Notes: generated by a model not told the origin, from the sequence alone. A stretch of DNA of 64,000 nt from Spirochaetota bacterium (GCA_017999915.1 JAGNKX010000002.1:248001-312000), one strand, 5' to 3'. Shown: positions 51,340-60,827, numbered from the stretch's first letter. Translations and numbers: made by a program.

Positions 51340-52884
51340 TTATTTTGACTTAAGCTTCTTCCTGCTTGATTGCACCAACTTAGCAACAAAACGAGAGAAT
51401 AGCAAGATATCCTGATCAACACTTGCCCTTTCAAGGGCATTCATGTATTCATTGCGTTTTTCAATTGGTATGACAGTCCACGCATACCCGCCTGCAGCCA
51501 GCATGATGTTCATTAGAAAACGCGCAATCCTCCCGTTACCATCCATGTAAGGATGTATATATACAAAAACAAAATGACCCAGTACAGCACGAACGCCGGG
51601 ATCTTTTTCTTCGTTCAATAAATCAAAAAAAGCAGGCATTGCATCGCGCACTGCATCAGGATTCAGCGGTATATGTTTCGACCCTTTAATATATACCTGG
51701 TCTTTTCTGTACCCGGCCAGATCAGATGCCTTAAGCAAACCGGCAGTAACGCTCGGGGCAAACAATTCTCTATACCATTTACTGTGATCATTACGTGCAA
51801 CCAGTCCCGGATTATTCCCTTTCAGGATATCGTTAATACTGTTCTTCACCGCCTGAAATGCCTGCCAGTAACCCCGTGCACCCATGGCATCACGATATTC
51901 CTTGTCCAGCGCATCAGTATCCGGCTTCCAATTTCCGGTTCTTACCTTTTGAATTATTTCAGGAGTGATACGATATCCCTCTATCGATAATGAGTTATAT
52001 GCATCATTGACATATATTTCATCCACTTGCTTTAAATATGCGGCGGCATTCTTGGGCATACCGGGGGATTCAGGAAAATTATCAATGATCGTATTCCGCA
52101 TTTGCTGCCACATCAGTACAATGCGGTTAACATATGGAGATGTACTCCTCGTTGTTATTATGTGCTGCACCACGTCAGAAAATGGATCAGATTCCCGTAT
52201 ATCATAACCGGCGCTTTTCATGGAACCGATAATATCATTGGCAATACGCCCGCGCCCTACATTACGGAAAGCCCCGGCCAGCCTCCCGGCAACAAGGCTG
52301 CGGCCGCCTTCAAGCAGCATGCCCAAAATATCAGAAGAATCTTTCACCATCAACAACGCTGTCCTGGCATCAGTTGGATTCCGGGAAAAATATCCGGGAG
52401 AGGTTGAGATCAAGGCCGCGGGTACTGTATACAGATTAAGACCGCCTTTTTGTATGATACTGTCTTCATGGGGCATTGCAGATGCCATATCGAACAATGA
52501 CGTGCCATGAATTAACACGATTTTATTATTTTTTCCCTTTGGCGAGCGAACCAGCAATTGTTTCGGAACGGATAAATTACCGATGTGAATAGCCAATGAT
52601 TGCTCCGGAGACAGAAACCATTCCCTGCCGAATCGTTCGTTGCAATATGCCGGAATAAAGTGCCAGAATGACGTAAACCAGAATGTACTGTCTCCATTCT
52701 TCTCATCAGGCCTTGTGGAGATATACCAACCCTTTATCACTTCCCGTATAAAGCCGTTCCCAACAAGACGGTCCCGGTGTGTACGTGATATATCCTTTGA
52801 TTTAATTACAGCTACGCCCTTACTGCTTTGAAACTTCTTCAAAACCTCCAGTGACGACGCTAGTTTTTCTGCCGGTGTTGCCAT
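51340..52884 (-). CDS. Fic-domain protein with AbiEi-like N-terminus
   Basis: 514 residues. About 1-250 has a winged-helix start (VLKKFQSSKGVAVIKSKDIS, RLVGNGFIREVIKGWYIST) like AbiEi/type IV antitoxins. The Fic domain follows with the complete catalytic motif HPYMDGNGRIARF, which usually transfers AMP to Tyr, Ser or Thr of a target. Upstream of it SLSIEGY fits the [S/T]xxxE[G/N] inhibitory helix, so the enzyme is probably self-inhibited (class II). It may be a one-gene toxin-antitoxin or phage-response system. Two ATTATTAGT repeats lie in the leader. No ribosome site is visible. Target unknown. Confidence 0.88.
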   Translation of the reverse strand: MATPAEKLASSLEVLKKFQSSKGVAVIKSKDISRTHRDRLVGNGFIREVIKGWYISTRPDEKNGDSTFWFTSFWHFIPAYCNERFGREWFLSPEQSLAIHIGNLSVPKQLLVRSPKGKNNKIVLIHGTSLFDMASAMPHEDSIIQKGGLNLYTVPAALISTSPGYFSRNPTDARTALLMVKDSSDILGMLLEGGRSLVAGRLAGAFRNVGRGRIANDIIGSMKSAGYDIRESDPFSDVVQHIITTRSTSPYVNRIVLMWQQMRNTIIDNFPESPGMPKNAAAYLKQVDEIYVNDAYNSLSIEGYRITPEIIQKVRTGNWKPDTDALDKEYRDAMGARGYWQAFQAVKNSINDILKGNNPGLVARNDHSKWYRELFAPSVTAGLLKASDLAGYRKDQVYIKGSKHIPLNPDAVRDAMPAFFDLLNEEKDPGVRAVLGHFVFVYIHPYMDGNGRIARFLMNIMLAAGGYAWTVIPIEKRNEYMNALERASVDQDILLFSRFVAKLVQSSRKKLKSK

Positions 52885-53025
52885 GCTATTATTATCGGCC
52901 TCTTTTAATCAGTCGGGCAATTATTAGTTTATTATGTTGTGTAATTATTAGTATTTTCAGCTGTTCATTATTAAGTATATTCTGTCGATCTTTTTTTAGT
53001 ATATTTTGTAGTTATTCGATTATTT

Positions 53026-53236
53026 CTACTCAAAGAAGGCCAATAATCCATTTATTTGAACTTTCTGTTTTTTTAACTCATACCTCGCCGAAATCCACAC
53101 CAGCCTGTTCCGTTCTTCATAAAATACCCAGCAGCAAGCTGCGGGGTATTTTGTCGCATAATGTTTTATGTGTTCTCATGAGATGAGAGCACGCTGCGAT
53201 CAAAACGTTTCAAATTGAGGAATTTCAGGTAGCTAT
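53026..53236 (-). repeat. Hairpin-rich repeat, copy C (shortened)
   Basis: The body 53079-53236 matches copies A and B up to AGGTAGCTAT, then stops abruptly, losing the last ~75 bases. One hairpin arm is altered (ATGTGTTCTCAT). The minus-strand frame WVFYEERNRLVWISARYE continues to NGLLAFFE and a stop at 53026. Confidence 0.82.
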
Positions 53237-53285
53237 CGTGCAGGCGCTTCCATGGCAATCACACGGGCGCGCCCGAACCGCATAT

Positions 53286-54068
53286 TCATGCGCACAGAGG
53301 GACCGCATCGAGGAGAGAATGAATTTCATGTCGAGGGATAATTCCCGAGTCATTCACTTTTCGTTCCCTGTTCAGCCACACCGACATGATCCGCGTGTCA
53401 TTGGCTCCCTTGATGTCGGTGTCCAGCCTGTCGCCTATCATGAGGGCCTGATCCGCGGCGCAGCCCAGGCGCTCCAGGCAGCAGGCGAATATCTCCCTTC
53501 GCGGCTTTCTGCAGCCCACCTCGCCCGAAATGACAATGCTCCGGAAATAGCGCTCTATGCCGCTTTTGCCGATCTTTTCCCGCTGCAGGTCCGGTGTCCC
53601 GTTTGATATCAACGCCATCGGCGCGTTCAGATCCCGGAGACGGTCCAGGAAGGGAATCGCGTCATCAAAGAGTACGTGTTTCGCTCCCCTGACTTCCCTG
53701 AACAGATCGGACAGCTCCGCCGCGAGCATATCATCCCTGATGCCATGGCGGGCCAGGGCGTTGATCCAGGTCTGTATCCGGTAATGATCCCTGTGCCTGC
53801 GCAATTCCTTTTCCATGGCCGATTCACCGGAAAACTCCGCCCACAGCGCCTCATGGGAGGCGATGCCGATGCTTTTGGCGTAATCGTGAACCGGCAGGGA
53901 ATACCACAGTTCCCTCGCGCAGGTTCGCGCCGTTGTAACGAATTCCTCCGGGTCGACCGGGTGCCGCCGTTGCAGGCGCCGGGCTACGGCAAGAAACGAC
54001 CGGTATGCCGAATCCTCTTCAACGAGAAGCGTATCATCCAGGTCCAATAATACGAACATGGGACCCAT
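53286..54068 (-). CDS. HAD-superfamily hydrolase, YjjG-like
   Basis: 260 residues. Motif I LLDLDDTLL (nucleophile Asp), a helical cap, motif II ALISNGTPD, motif III Lys region and motif IV ALMIGDRLDTDIKGAND. The overall order fits the YjjG/pyrimidine-nucleotidase and DUF-type HAD phosphatases that hydrolyse nucleotides or sugar phosphates. AAGGA precedes the ATG at 54068. It is the last clear gene of the repeat-separated island. It may be a house-cleaning enzyme rather than part of a defence system. Confidence 0.85.
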   Translation of the reverse strand: MGPMFVLLDLDDTLLVEEDSAYRSFLAVARRLQRRHPVDPEEFVTTARTCARELWYSLPVHDYAKSIGIASHEALWAEFSGESAMEKELRRHRDHYRIQTWINALARHGIRDDMLAAELSDLFREVRGAKHVLFDDAIPFLDRLRDLNAPMALISNGTPDLQREKIGKSGIERYFRSIVISGEVGCRKPRREIFACCLERLGCAADQALMIGDRLDTDIKGANDTRIMSVWLNRERKVNDSGIIPRHEIHSLLDAVPLCA

Positions 54069-54212
54069 TTGTTCCTTAAAAAACATGGGGTCAAGTCAAT
54101 TTCCCGCGACAGATCCGGCCCGGACCATGTTCACTTCTACTCTTTCATTTTAAAAAAAGCCGGCCTGCTCCTTCTTTTATCGTTGCAATCAAAAAAACTA
54201 TTGCCAATTCCC

Positions 54213-54340
54213 CCGGACACGTTATACTTTTATAAAATGCACCATGGCAAGCTACGGGATATTATGCAGCATATTGTTTTCGCGCTCTCAACCCCGGAGC
54301 AGGGTTCCGGATTTGCGCGCGTTGCGATTAAAAATACAGG
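54213..54340 (-). repeat. Hairpin-rich repeat, copy D (decayed)
   Basis: Recognisable but diverged: TATAAAATGCACC, GCAAGCTACGGGATATTATG, GCATATTGTTTTCGCGCTCTC and GCGCGCGTTGCGATTAAAAAT align in order with copy B segments. The central hairpin is lost. It marks the right edge of the repeat-containing region. Confidence 0.6.
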
Positions 54341-54349
54341 GGTATCTCC

Positions 54350-55435
54350 ATGAAGAAATTAAAATGGCTCGGCATCATCTTAACCGGGGTGTTTCTCACC
54401 CTCCTGGTGGTTATTTATGGCACGACCTTTCACCCCGCCCCGATGCAGAGCGAAACCTTCGTTTCACTGCCGGCGACGCCGCTCTTGAAGCCCGGGCAGA
54501 AGATCAGGATACTCTCCTGGAACATACAATACATGGCGGGAAAAAACTACGTCTTTTTCTACGACCTTCTCAAGGGCGACGGTCCCGATGAGCGGCCTTC
54601 CCCGAAAGATATAACCGCCACCCGCGCCGAAATCGCCCGGGTGATCATCGACGAGAAGCCGGACATCATCCTCCTGCAGGAGCTCGACCAGGGCTCCATG
54701 AGGACCGATTACGAGGACCAGGTCGCGAAGCTCCTCGCCCTGCTTCCCAGGGAATACTCCGCGTACACTTCCACGTTTTATCACAAGGCCGCCTTTGTTC
54801 CGCACCCGAGGATCAGGGGAAGAGTGGGACTGAAGCTCGCGGTGATCTCGAAATACATGATAAGCAAGGCGGTGCGGCACCAGCTGCCGATCATTCCAGA
54901 CAACATCATCGTCAAGCAGTTCAATTTCAAGCGCTGCGTCCTTGAGACGCGCATTCCCGTGGAGGGACAGAACGACCTGGCGGTATTCAACACCCACTTT
55001 GACGCCTTCGCCCAGGGATCGGACACGATGGACAGGCAGGTCCTCTTTGTCCTGGGCCTTCTCGACCGGGCCGCCAAAGACGCTTCCGGATGGTTAATGG
55101 GAGGAGACTTCAACCTGCTGCCTCCGGGGAAATCCTACGATCGCCTCCCGCCGGAACAGCGGGCCTATTTCAACAGGGAGAGCGAGCTTGCGCCCCTGTT
55201 TGCGAAGTATCGCTCCATTCCGTCCCTTGATGAGATCAACGGACCCGATTATCACAAATGGCTGAGCCATTATCCCAACGACCCGTCGGTGAAGGGCCCG
55301 GACAGGACCATTGATTTCATTTTCTACCCTGCTTCTTTGGAAGTGAAGGAACACTACATCCGTCAGAAAGACACGTTGAGGATATCCGACCACCTGCCCC
55401 TTGTGGCGGAGATAATCGTTCCCAAAGCACAGTAG
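54350..55435 (+). CDS. Endonuclease/exonuclease/phosphatase-family protein, membrane-anchored
   Basis: 361 residues. A single N-terminal hydrophobic segment (about 6-26) anchors it, with the catalytic domain outside. The EEP fold is shown by ILSWNIQYM, IILLQELDQGS (metal Glu), VFNTHFDAF, GGDFNLLPPG (Asp/Asn pair), TIDFIFYP and the final SDHLPLVAEI (His). Exported members of this family act on lipids, nucleotides or inositol phosphates. The fold alone does not say which. GGGG lies upstream of the ATG. Confidence 0.88.
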   Translation: MKKLKWLGIILTGVFLTLLVVIYGTTFHPAPMQSETFVSLPATPLLKPGQKIRILSWNIQYMAGKNYVFFYDLLKGDGPDERPSPKDITATRAEIARVIIDEKPDIILLQELDQGSMRTDYEDQVAKLLALLPREYSAYTSTFYHKAAFVPHPRIRGRVGLKLAVISKYMISKAVRHQLPIIPDNIIVKQFNFKRCVLETRIPVEGQNDLAVFNTHFDAFAQGSDTMDRQVLFVLGLLDRAAKDASGWLMGGDFNLLPPGKSYDRLPPEQRAYFNRESELAPLFAKYRSIPSLDEINGPDYHKWLSHYPNDPSVKGPDRTIDFIFYPASLEVKEHYIRQKDTLRISDHLPLVAEIIVPKAQ

Positions 55436-55483
55436 GATATCACATCAGCATGGTTCGTACCCGGCCCCTGGAAGGGCGCCGGG

Positions 55484-55996
55484 TCAGGGGCTATGCCTCG
55501 TGAATTTTTCCATGTATACCATGCTCTTATCGCTGTCATAGGGAACTTTTTTATATATGGCGTAATTCATGCTTTTATACAGGCTGATATTGTCATGGCT
55601 CAATTCCCCGGTGAAGAGCTCAAAGCGGACGATGTCGCTGTCCGCGGCGAATTCCGATTCGAGGCGCTCAATAAGCCTTTTCCCCAATCCCTTTCCCTGA
55701 AACGCGGGATGAACCATCAGCCTGCCGACATGGCAGGTGTTTCCATCTTTTCTTCCCCTTATTGAGCCTATGATCGTATCGCCGGCAACCAGCTTTAAAA
55801 AGAGCGCGGAGCCGTATTCTTCGGTTATTTCTTCGATGGTCTGGGTAAGAGGCGGTATCGTAAAATCGTTATAACGGCTGGCTTCCTTCTGATAGGCCAG
55901 GTGCTGAAGATCGAGGATCTCTTTTAAATCATCTCTGCCGGCTTTTTCAATTATTGCATTCAAATCTGTTATCCTGTTCAGGGCAGCCACTTCCAT
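55484..55996 (-). CDS. GNAT-family N-acetyltransferase
   Basis: 170 residues. The acetyl-CoA loop QGKGLGKRLI follows the strand HVGRLMVHPA, and the C-terminal strand and helix (RFELFTGELSHDNISLYKSMNY) are typical. The acceptor is unknown. It reads convergently with the EEP gene. There is no visible ribosome site at the ATG. Confidence 0.88.
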   Translation of the reverse strand: MEVAALNRITDLNAIIEKAGRDDLKEILDLQHLAYQKEASRYNDFTIPPLTQTIEEITEEYGSALFLKLVAGDTIIGSIRGRKDGNTCHVGRLMVHPAFQGKGLGKRLIERLESEFAADSDIVRFELFTGELSHDNISLYKSMNYAIYKKVPYDSDKSMVYMEKFTRHSP

Positions 55997-56282
55997 ATCA
56001 GTGGATGAAAATCACCATTATGGCTGCGCAGGCGATGATTTCCGGTTATCACGGCCGTGATGATCATTCAAGTACAATTTACATACTACAGTAATACAAA
56101 AAATCCCGCCCGCCCGGATCATTTTTTACTTGCATCCAAATAGCCCTGTTTCATATACTGACATTTATCTATAAATGATCAATATTTTACATCATTTAGC
56201 AGCCGAAGCACATTCATTTACTATGACAAAGCCATTATACTGCCCGTTATGTTACAAACCCGGGAGAGAACTATCCCCATGG

Positions 56283-58475
56283 ATGGGTCGTATCTATAAA
56301 GCCGTCATCATCGTCTTTTTCCTTCTATTAACTATCCCGGGCGTCATATCATGCACCGGGGAAAAAAGCGCAGTCCAACGACCTGCCGCGGACAATGGCT
56401 TTATCGACATTCATTCCATCGATTTCACCGGCGGAGAAACGGTCAAACTCAGGGGGAACTGGAAATTCATCTGGCTCCGGGACGATCCGGCTTTCGCAGA
56501 CCCGGGTTTCAACGACTCTGACTGGAAGACGATCACCGTACCCGGGTACTGGGACCGCCTCACCGGCACCGGGAATGGTTACGGGTGGTACCGCCTCAGG
56601 GTCAGGATCGACGGTGACAAGCTGCGCGCCTCCGGAGAGCGTCTTGCCCTTTCCGCCGACCTGATCCAATCGGCCTGCGAGATCTACGTCAACGGCGCCA
56701 TGCTGATGTCCAGCGGAACCTTCGGCACCGACACGGCATCGTCAATACCGCAGATTCATCCCCGTCTTGAGGCCTTCGATCCGCCCTCGTCGGGCGATAT
56801 TATTACCGTCGCCGTAAGGAACTCGAACTTTTCGCACCGCTCCGGCGGCCCCTACAGCGTGCCCGAACTGGGACTTAACCGTGCGCTTTCGCAGCGGCTC
56901 TGGTATTCCGACGTGGCCCGCCTGGTCGCGCTGGGCATCATTCTCATGATGGCCATCTACCACGGGATACTCTGGTACTTCCGTCGGGAGGACAGGGCCA
57001 GCCTCTATTTCTGCCTCGGATGCGCCGTCATTCTCTTTCGCCTTATCGCCACCAGCGGCTACCTGGAACGGCTCTTTCCCGGTCGGCCCATGTATGAAAC
57101 GCATTTCACGATCGTGTATGCGAGCATACCCCTCGGGTGGATTACCTTCGCCTTCTTCTTCCGCGAGCTCTTCCGGGAGGAGTTCTCCGGGAGGCTCTTC
57201 GCTGTTTTCACGGCCCTGGGCGCTCTCTTCACGGCGGCGGCATTCTTCCTCCCGTGCCGCGTCTACTCGCCCTATTCCATCCTGTTCGAAGGCTCGCTGA
57301 TCGTTGTCGGCGTCTGGTTCATGGCCGGCATCATCACCGCGGCCGTGCGGAAGCGCCCCGGGGCGATCTACATCCTCCCCGGGTTCATCGCCTTTTTCAT
57401 CACGGGCTTCAACGATATTCTCGCCGTGAAGCTCATCATCGGCACGCCGGAGGTGGCGCCGGTGGGGCTCGTGATCATGATCTTCTTCCAGTCCGCGGTG
57501 CTGTCCGGCCGCTTCGCCCAGGCCTTCAGGACCGCGGAGCACCTGTCGCTGAATCTTTCCGCCGAAGTGACGAAAAAGACCGACGAGCTCCAGGAACAGA
57601 TGGACACCGCCCTCAGGGCGCAGCAGGAAACGGAGCGCTCCCGCGCGGAGCTCGACGACGCCTACCAGCGCCTTAACGCCGTGTATACCATCATCAAGAA
57701 CGACCTCGACGTGGCGAAGAACATCCAGCAGACGCTCTTCCCCACCAGCTCCGGCGGCATCCTGGGCCTGCGCTACAGCGCACGGTACATTCCCCTCATC
57801 GAAGTGGGCGGCGACATTTACGACATCTGCCCCGTCGACGACCGGACCGCCCGTTTCTTCATCGCCGACGCCACGGGCCACGGCATCCACGCGTCCCTCA
57901 CGACCATGCTCATCAAGGGCGAATACGACATGCTGAAGGTCGGCTCCCTGACGCCGCTGGAGATCGTCACCGAGCTGAACAACAAGTTCTACCGCCACTA
58001 CCGCCCCATCGCCAAGTACTTCACGTCGTTCCTGATCGACATCAATCCCTCCGCCGGGACCGTCGCCTATGTCTCGTCGGGCCACCCGGCCCAGTACCTG
58101 ATACGGGGCCGGAGCATCATCGAGCTCGCCACCACGGGACGCGCCATGGGCTTCACGGAGCACACGAACTGCGTGATGGGCGAGGCCGAATTCAGGTCCG
58201 GCGACCGGCTCCTCTTCTTCACCGACGGCCTGTACGAGCAGTTCAACGCCAGGCGCGAGCTCTTCGGGGAGGAGCGCATCAAGAAGATCATCATGGAAAA
58301 CAGCGGCCGCCCCATGGCGGAGATAATGGACCGGGTGATCAACATCATCAACGACCACACGGGGAACGATCTCAATGACGACATCATCATGATCGGCGTT
58401 GAGCGGGACGGGGAGGATTTCACGGCGCGCCCGGTCCATAGGGCGCGCGGGCATGTATCATTGCGCGATGATTGA
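56283..58475 (+). CDS. 7TMR-DISM-type receptor with SpoIIE (PP2C) phosphatase output
   Basis: 730 residues from a start giving a lipoprotein-like signal (TIPGVISC). An extracytoplasmic jelly-roll domain (about 30-200, LRGNWKFIWLRDDPAF, GWYRLRVRIDG) is followed by seven hydrophobic helices (about 215-430) and a coiled coil (about 435-500). A SpoIIE phosphatase completes the chain: AKNIQQTLFPT, EVGGDIYD, IADATGHGIHASL, SSGHPAQYL, FFTDGLYEQF, LNDDIIMIGV. Metal Asp residues are intact. It probably dephosphorylates an anti-sigma-factor antagonist in response to an outside ligand. The frame is open from 56175. I see no good ribosome site for either start. Confidence 0.9.
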   Translation: MGRIYKAVIIVFFLLLTIPGVISCTGEKSAVQRPAADNGFIDIHSIDFTGGETVKLRGNWKFIWLRDDPAFADPGFNDSDWKTITVPGYWDRLTGTGNGYGWYRLRVRIDGDKLRASGERLALSADLIQSACEIYVNGAMLMSSGTFGTDTASSIPQIHPRLEAFDPPSSGDIITVAVRNSNFSHRSGGPYSVPELGLNRALSQRLWYSDVARLVALGIILMMAIYHGILWYFRREDRASLYFCLGCAVILFRLIATSGYLERLFPGRPMYETHFTIVYASIPLGWITFAFFFRELFREEFSGRLFAVFTALGALFTAAAFFLPCRVYSPYSILFEGSLIVVGVWFMAGIITAAVRKRPGAIYILPGFIAFFITGFNDILAVKLIIGTPEVAPVGLVIMIFFQSAVLSGRFAQAFRTAEHLSLNLSAEVTKKTDELQEQMDTALRAQQETERSRAELDDAYQRLNAVYTIIKNDLDVAKNIQQTLFPTSSGGILGLRYSARYIPLIEVGGDIYDICPVDDRTARFFIADATGHGIHASLTTMLIKGEYDMLKVGSLTPLEIVTELNNKFYRHYRPIAKYFTSFLIDINPSAGTVAYVSSGHPAQYLIRGRSIIELATTGRAMGFTEHTNCVMGEAEFRSGDRLLFFTDGLYEQFNARRELFGEERIKKIIMENSGRPMAEIMDRVINIINDHTGNDLNDDIIMIGVERDGEDFTARPVHRARGHVSLRDD

Positions 58476-59339
58476 ATGGGTGTAGGAAAGTCCGACCTGG
58501 ACCATCGTCCGGCCGACGGCGGGTGAAAACTGCGCCGCGCCATGGACCCCGACGCCGTACACGTTCAGCTCAAGGCCCGCGATGATCTCATGGATCGGCT
58601 TTTTCGCGTCCCGGCGCTGCCGGAATTTGAAGGCGATGGCGCGCGATTCTTCGGGCTCGTCGTCGAGGAACTTAATCCGGACATGGTAATAGAATCCCGA
58701 AGCATCGAAGGTGATCCGGTAGAGCCCAAAGGGCCGCAGCGACAGGCCCTTCGTCAGGCGCACCATGGGCCTGATCCCCGCGGCAATGCCATAGACGGAA
58801 CCCTTAACATCGGCAAGGGCCGTTCCCCTGATAAGATAAAACATCCAGGGCGGCCCCAGCAGGTCCCTCCGGTAATATCCCCGTATGGCTGAATAGGAAT
58901 AGGTCATGGCCGCCACGAGGACGCCATCGAACCTCTCCGGCTTCCCGGCAAATCTCCAGGCCAGTGACGCGGAAACGGGCACCATGCATGAGCCGGTAGT
59001 GATGCTGGCGTAGGCGATCGCGGCCGCCGGGCAGGATAGGCCGGCGGCGACGCTCCAGCCCAGCTCCCCCGTGAAGGCGCCTGAAGCGGCCAGTTGGAAG
59101 CCGCCCCGGTGCAGGGCAAAGGACTTCGTGATCTGCAGGCGGTACCGTTCATACCCGTACAAACCAGCCACGGTCAGCCGGTATGTCCCGGGAGAAAAAT
59201 CATTAATGGGAATGAAGGGCGGCTGCGAAATGAAGGGCTTCGGCGTCTCCAGGAAATCCGGGACACCGTACCCATGGGCGGAGCCGAAAGCGGTGACGAC
59301 GGCCATAACCGCTCCGGCGAAAATTATCATTCTCTTCAT
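58458..59339 (-). CDS. Hypothetical exported, probably beta-barrel protein
   Basis: 293 residues. A signal peptide (about 1-23, FGSAHG-YG) is followed by alternating hydrophobic/polar strands rich in Gly, Tyr and Ala (FQLAASGAFTGELGWSVAAG, YGIAAGIRPMVRLTKGLSLR). The last strand, VQVGLSYTHSIIAQ, does not end in an aromatic residue. It is likely an outer-membrane protein. Its 3' end overlaps the convergent SpoIIE gene by 18 bases. The KLP-repeat protein gene lies 36 bases upstream, on the same strand. Confidence 0.72.
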   Translation of the reverse strand: MKRMIIFAGAVMAVVTAFGSAHGYGVPDFLETPKPFISQPPFIPINDFSPGTYRLTVAGLYGYERYRLQITKSFALHRGGFQLAASGAFTGELGWSVAAGLSCPAAAIAYASITTGSCMVPVSASLAWRFAGKPERFDGVLVAAMTYSYSAIRGYYRRDLLGPPWMFYLIRGTALADVKGSVYGIAAGIRPMVRLTKGLSLRPFGLYRITFDASGFYYHVRIKFLDDEPEESRAIAFKFRQRRDAKKPIHEIIAGLELNVYGVGVHGAAQFSPAVGRTMVQVGLSYTHSIIAQ

Positions 59340-59375
59340 GGCAAATTTTCAGAACCGAATCCATCGGTGATGGGG

Positions 59376-60827
59376 CTACCTCCCCTTTTTCGGCTTCTTT
59401 ACCGGTTTCTGCTGCTTCCGGGCCTGCTTCCGGGCCGGCTTCTTTTCCGGGACCTCATCTTTGAGGGATCCGATTGTGGACACGATATCCCCCTGCTTCT
59501 GGGTGATGGCGGTGGTCCAGTTCCTCGACTCCTGGAAAAGCTGGTGGACCGGGATGGGGATGGTATCGAGATATTTTTTCCCCACCGCATTGTGGAGCCA
59601 CCAGAAGCGCCCGGCCGTATGGCGCAGCTCCTGCAGCTTCCGCACCTCCTCGGGCGTATTGGCGTCGGGGCGCTTCGCCAGCTCGTAAAGCTTCTTCCAC
59701 CGCTCGTCGTAGAGCTTCTGCGTCAGGCCGCGGTCAAAGAACACCAGGGCCTTCCGTTTCATGCCATGGCGCGTCGCGGCCTCGGGGTTCTGGATCGCCG
59801 GGTTGAAAGTGTTCTTCCACGAAAGGATGTATTCGAACATGACGATCCTGTCGAGGGGTATCCCCTGGGGATTGAACGAGCTCAGCATGACGCCGGTTTC
59901 CCTGCAGACCGCGATGGCGTCATTGCCCATTTTCTGCTTATCGCCGAACTGGGCCAGCATCGACTTCAGGATGCCGAGGGACTTGTCATAGGCCTGTACG
60001 GACATCAGGTAATTGTTCATCGACCGGGCCGACTGCATGTACCGAATGTTGAGGCTCAGCTCATCCTTCATCATCCTGAAGGCGGCCCCGAATTTTTTTT
60101 GCTGCATGGAGGCTATAACGGCGGCCAGCACCGAATTGTTCATGGCGATGTAGACGCGCACTTTCTGGAGGTCCTGGGGATTGGGCATGGCCATGTCCGC
60201 GAAGGCCTCTTTCTTCATGATTTCGCGGTAGAGGCCCAGCATCTTCTTCACGTCCTCGCGCCCGGCCAGGTTTTTCGCGACGGTGTACTCTCCCCGCGTT
60301 TTATCGAGAAAGAACTCGATCGACGAAGCGTTCCTCAGGAGATTGATATCGCAGAGGTCCCTGGGGGAGTACTCGCTGTAGACCTCGTTGTCATAGAGTA
60401 TGGCGTAGCCGTTGTCGTCCGCGAGCGGGGGCTGCGGCAGGTTCCCTTCGGTAAAGAGGGGCGCCGGGACCGCGTGCTTCCGGAGGTTCATGCCGAGCCA
60501 CAGGGCGACCGCCAGCGCCGGGATTGCGGCAAGGAGGACGATGACATACTTTGTCCTGGATCCCCTTGCCTTCGGCAGGCCCTGTTTCGGCGCCCTGGAA
60601 TCGGGCCGCTTCAGCATCGGCAGCTTTATTTTCGGCAGCTTAATCGCCGGCAGGGAGATACGGGGCATCTTTATCCTGGGAATTCTTTTTTTAGGGGGCT
60701 TCGGCTGAGGCTCCGCGATGAAAGGCCTTTCCGGCTCCGGCCGTGGTTCCCTGGCCGGCCCTGTTCCCGGCCTCGAGGCCTGGTTACTGGTAAGGTTCAA
60801 CTTGCTTTTTTTCGCTTCGATCTTCAT
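59376..60827 (-). CDS. Hypothetical membrane protein with Lys-Leu-Pro repeats
   Basis: 483 residues, unrecognised. The N-terminal 100 residues are Pro/Lys-rich and contain a run of about seven-residue repeats of the pattern (I)-(K/R)-(M/L)-P (PRIKMPRISLPAIKLPKIKLP). One membrane helix follows (about 110-130, VIVLLAAIPALAVALWLGM), then a large helical domain presumably outside the inner membrane. The C-terminus is a Lys/Arg/Pro-rich tail. Architecture of this kind suits a scaffold linking cytoplasm and periplasm. It precedes the barrel-like gene by 36 bases, so an envelope role is likely. Confidence 0.72.
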   Translation of the reverse strand: MKIEAKKSKLNLTSNQASRPGTGPAREPRPEPERPFIAEPQPKPPKKRIPRIKMPRISLPAIKLPKIKLPMLKRPDSRAPKQGLPKARGSRTKYVIVLLAAIPALAVALWLGMNLRKHAVPAPLFTEGNLPQPPLADDNGYAILYDNEVYSEYSPRDLCDINLLRNASSIEFFLDKTRGEYTVAKNLAGREDVKKMLGLYREIMKKEAFADMAMPNPQDLQKVRVYIAMNNSVLAAVIASMQQKKFGAAFRMMKDELSLNIRYMQSARSMNNYLMSVQAYDKSLGILKSMLAQFGDKQKMGNDAIAVCRETGVMLSSFNPQGIPLDRIVMFEYILSWKNTFNPAIQNPEAATRHGMKRKALVFFDRGLTQKLYDERWKKLYELAKRPDANTPEEVRKLQELRHTAGRFWWLHNAVGKKYLDTIPIPVHQLFQESRNWTTAITQKQGDIVSTIGSLKDEVPEKKPARKQARKQQKPVKKPKKGR

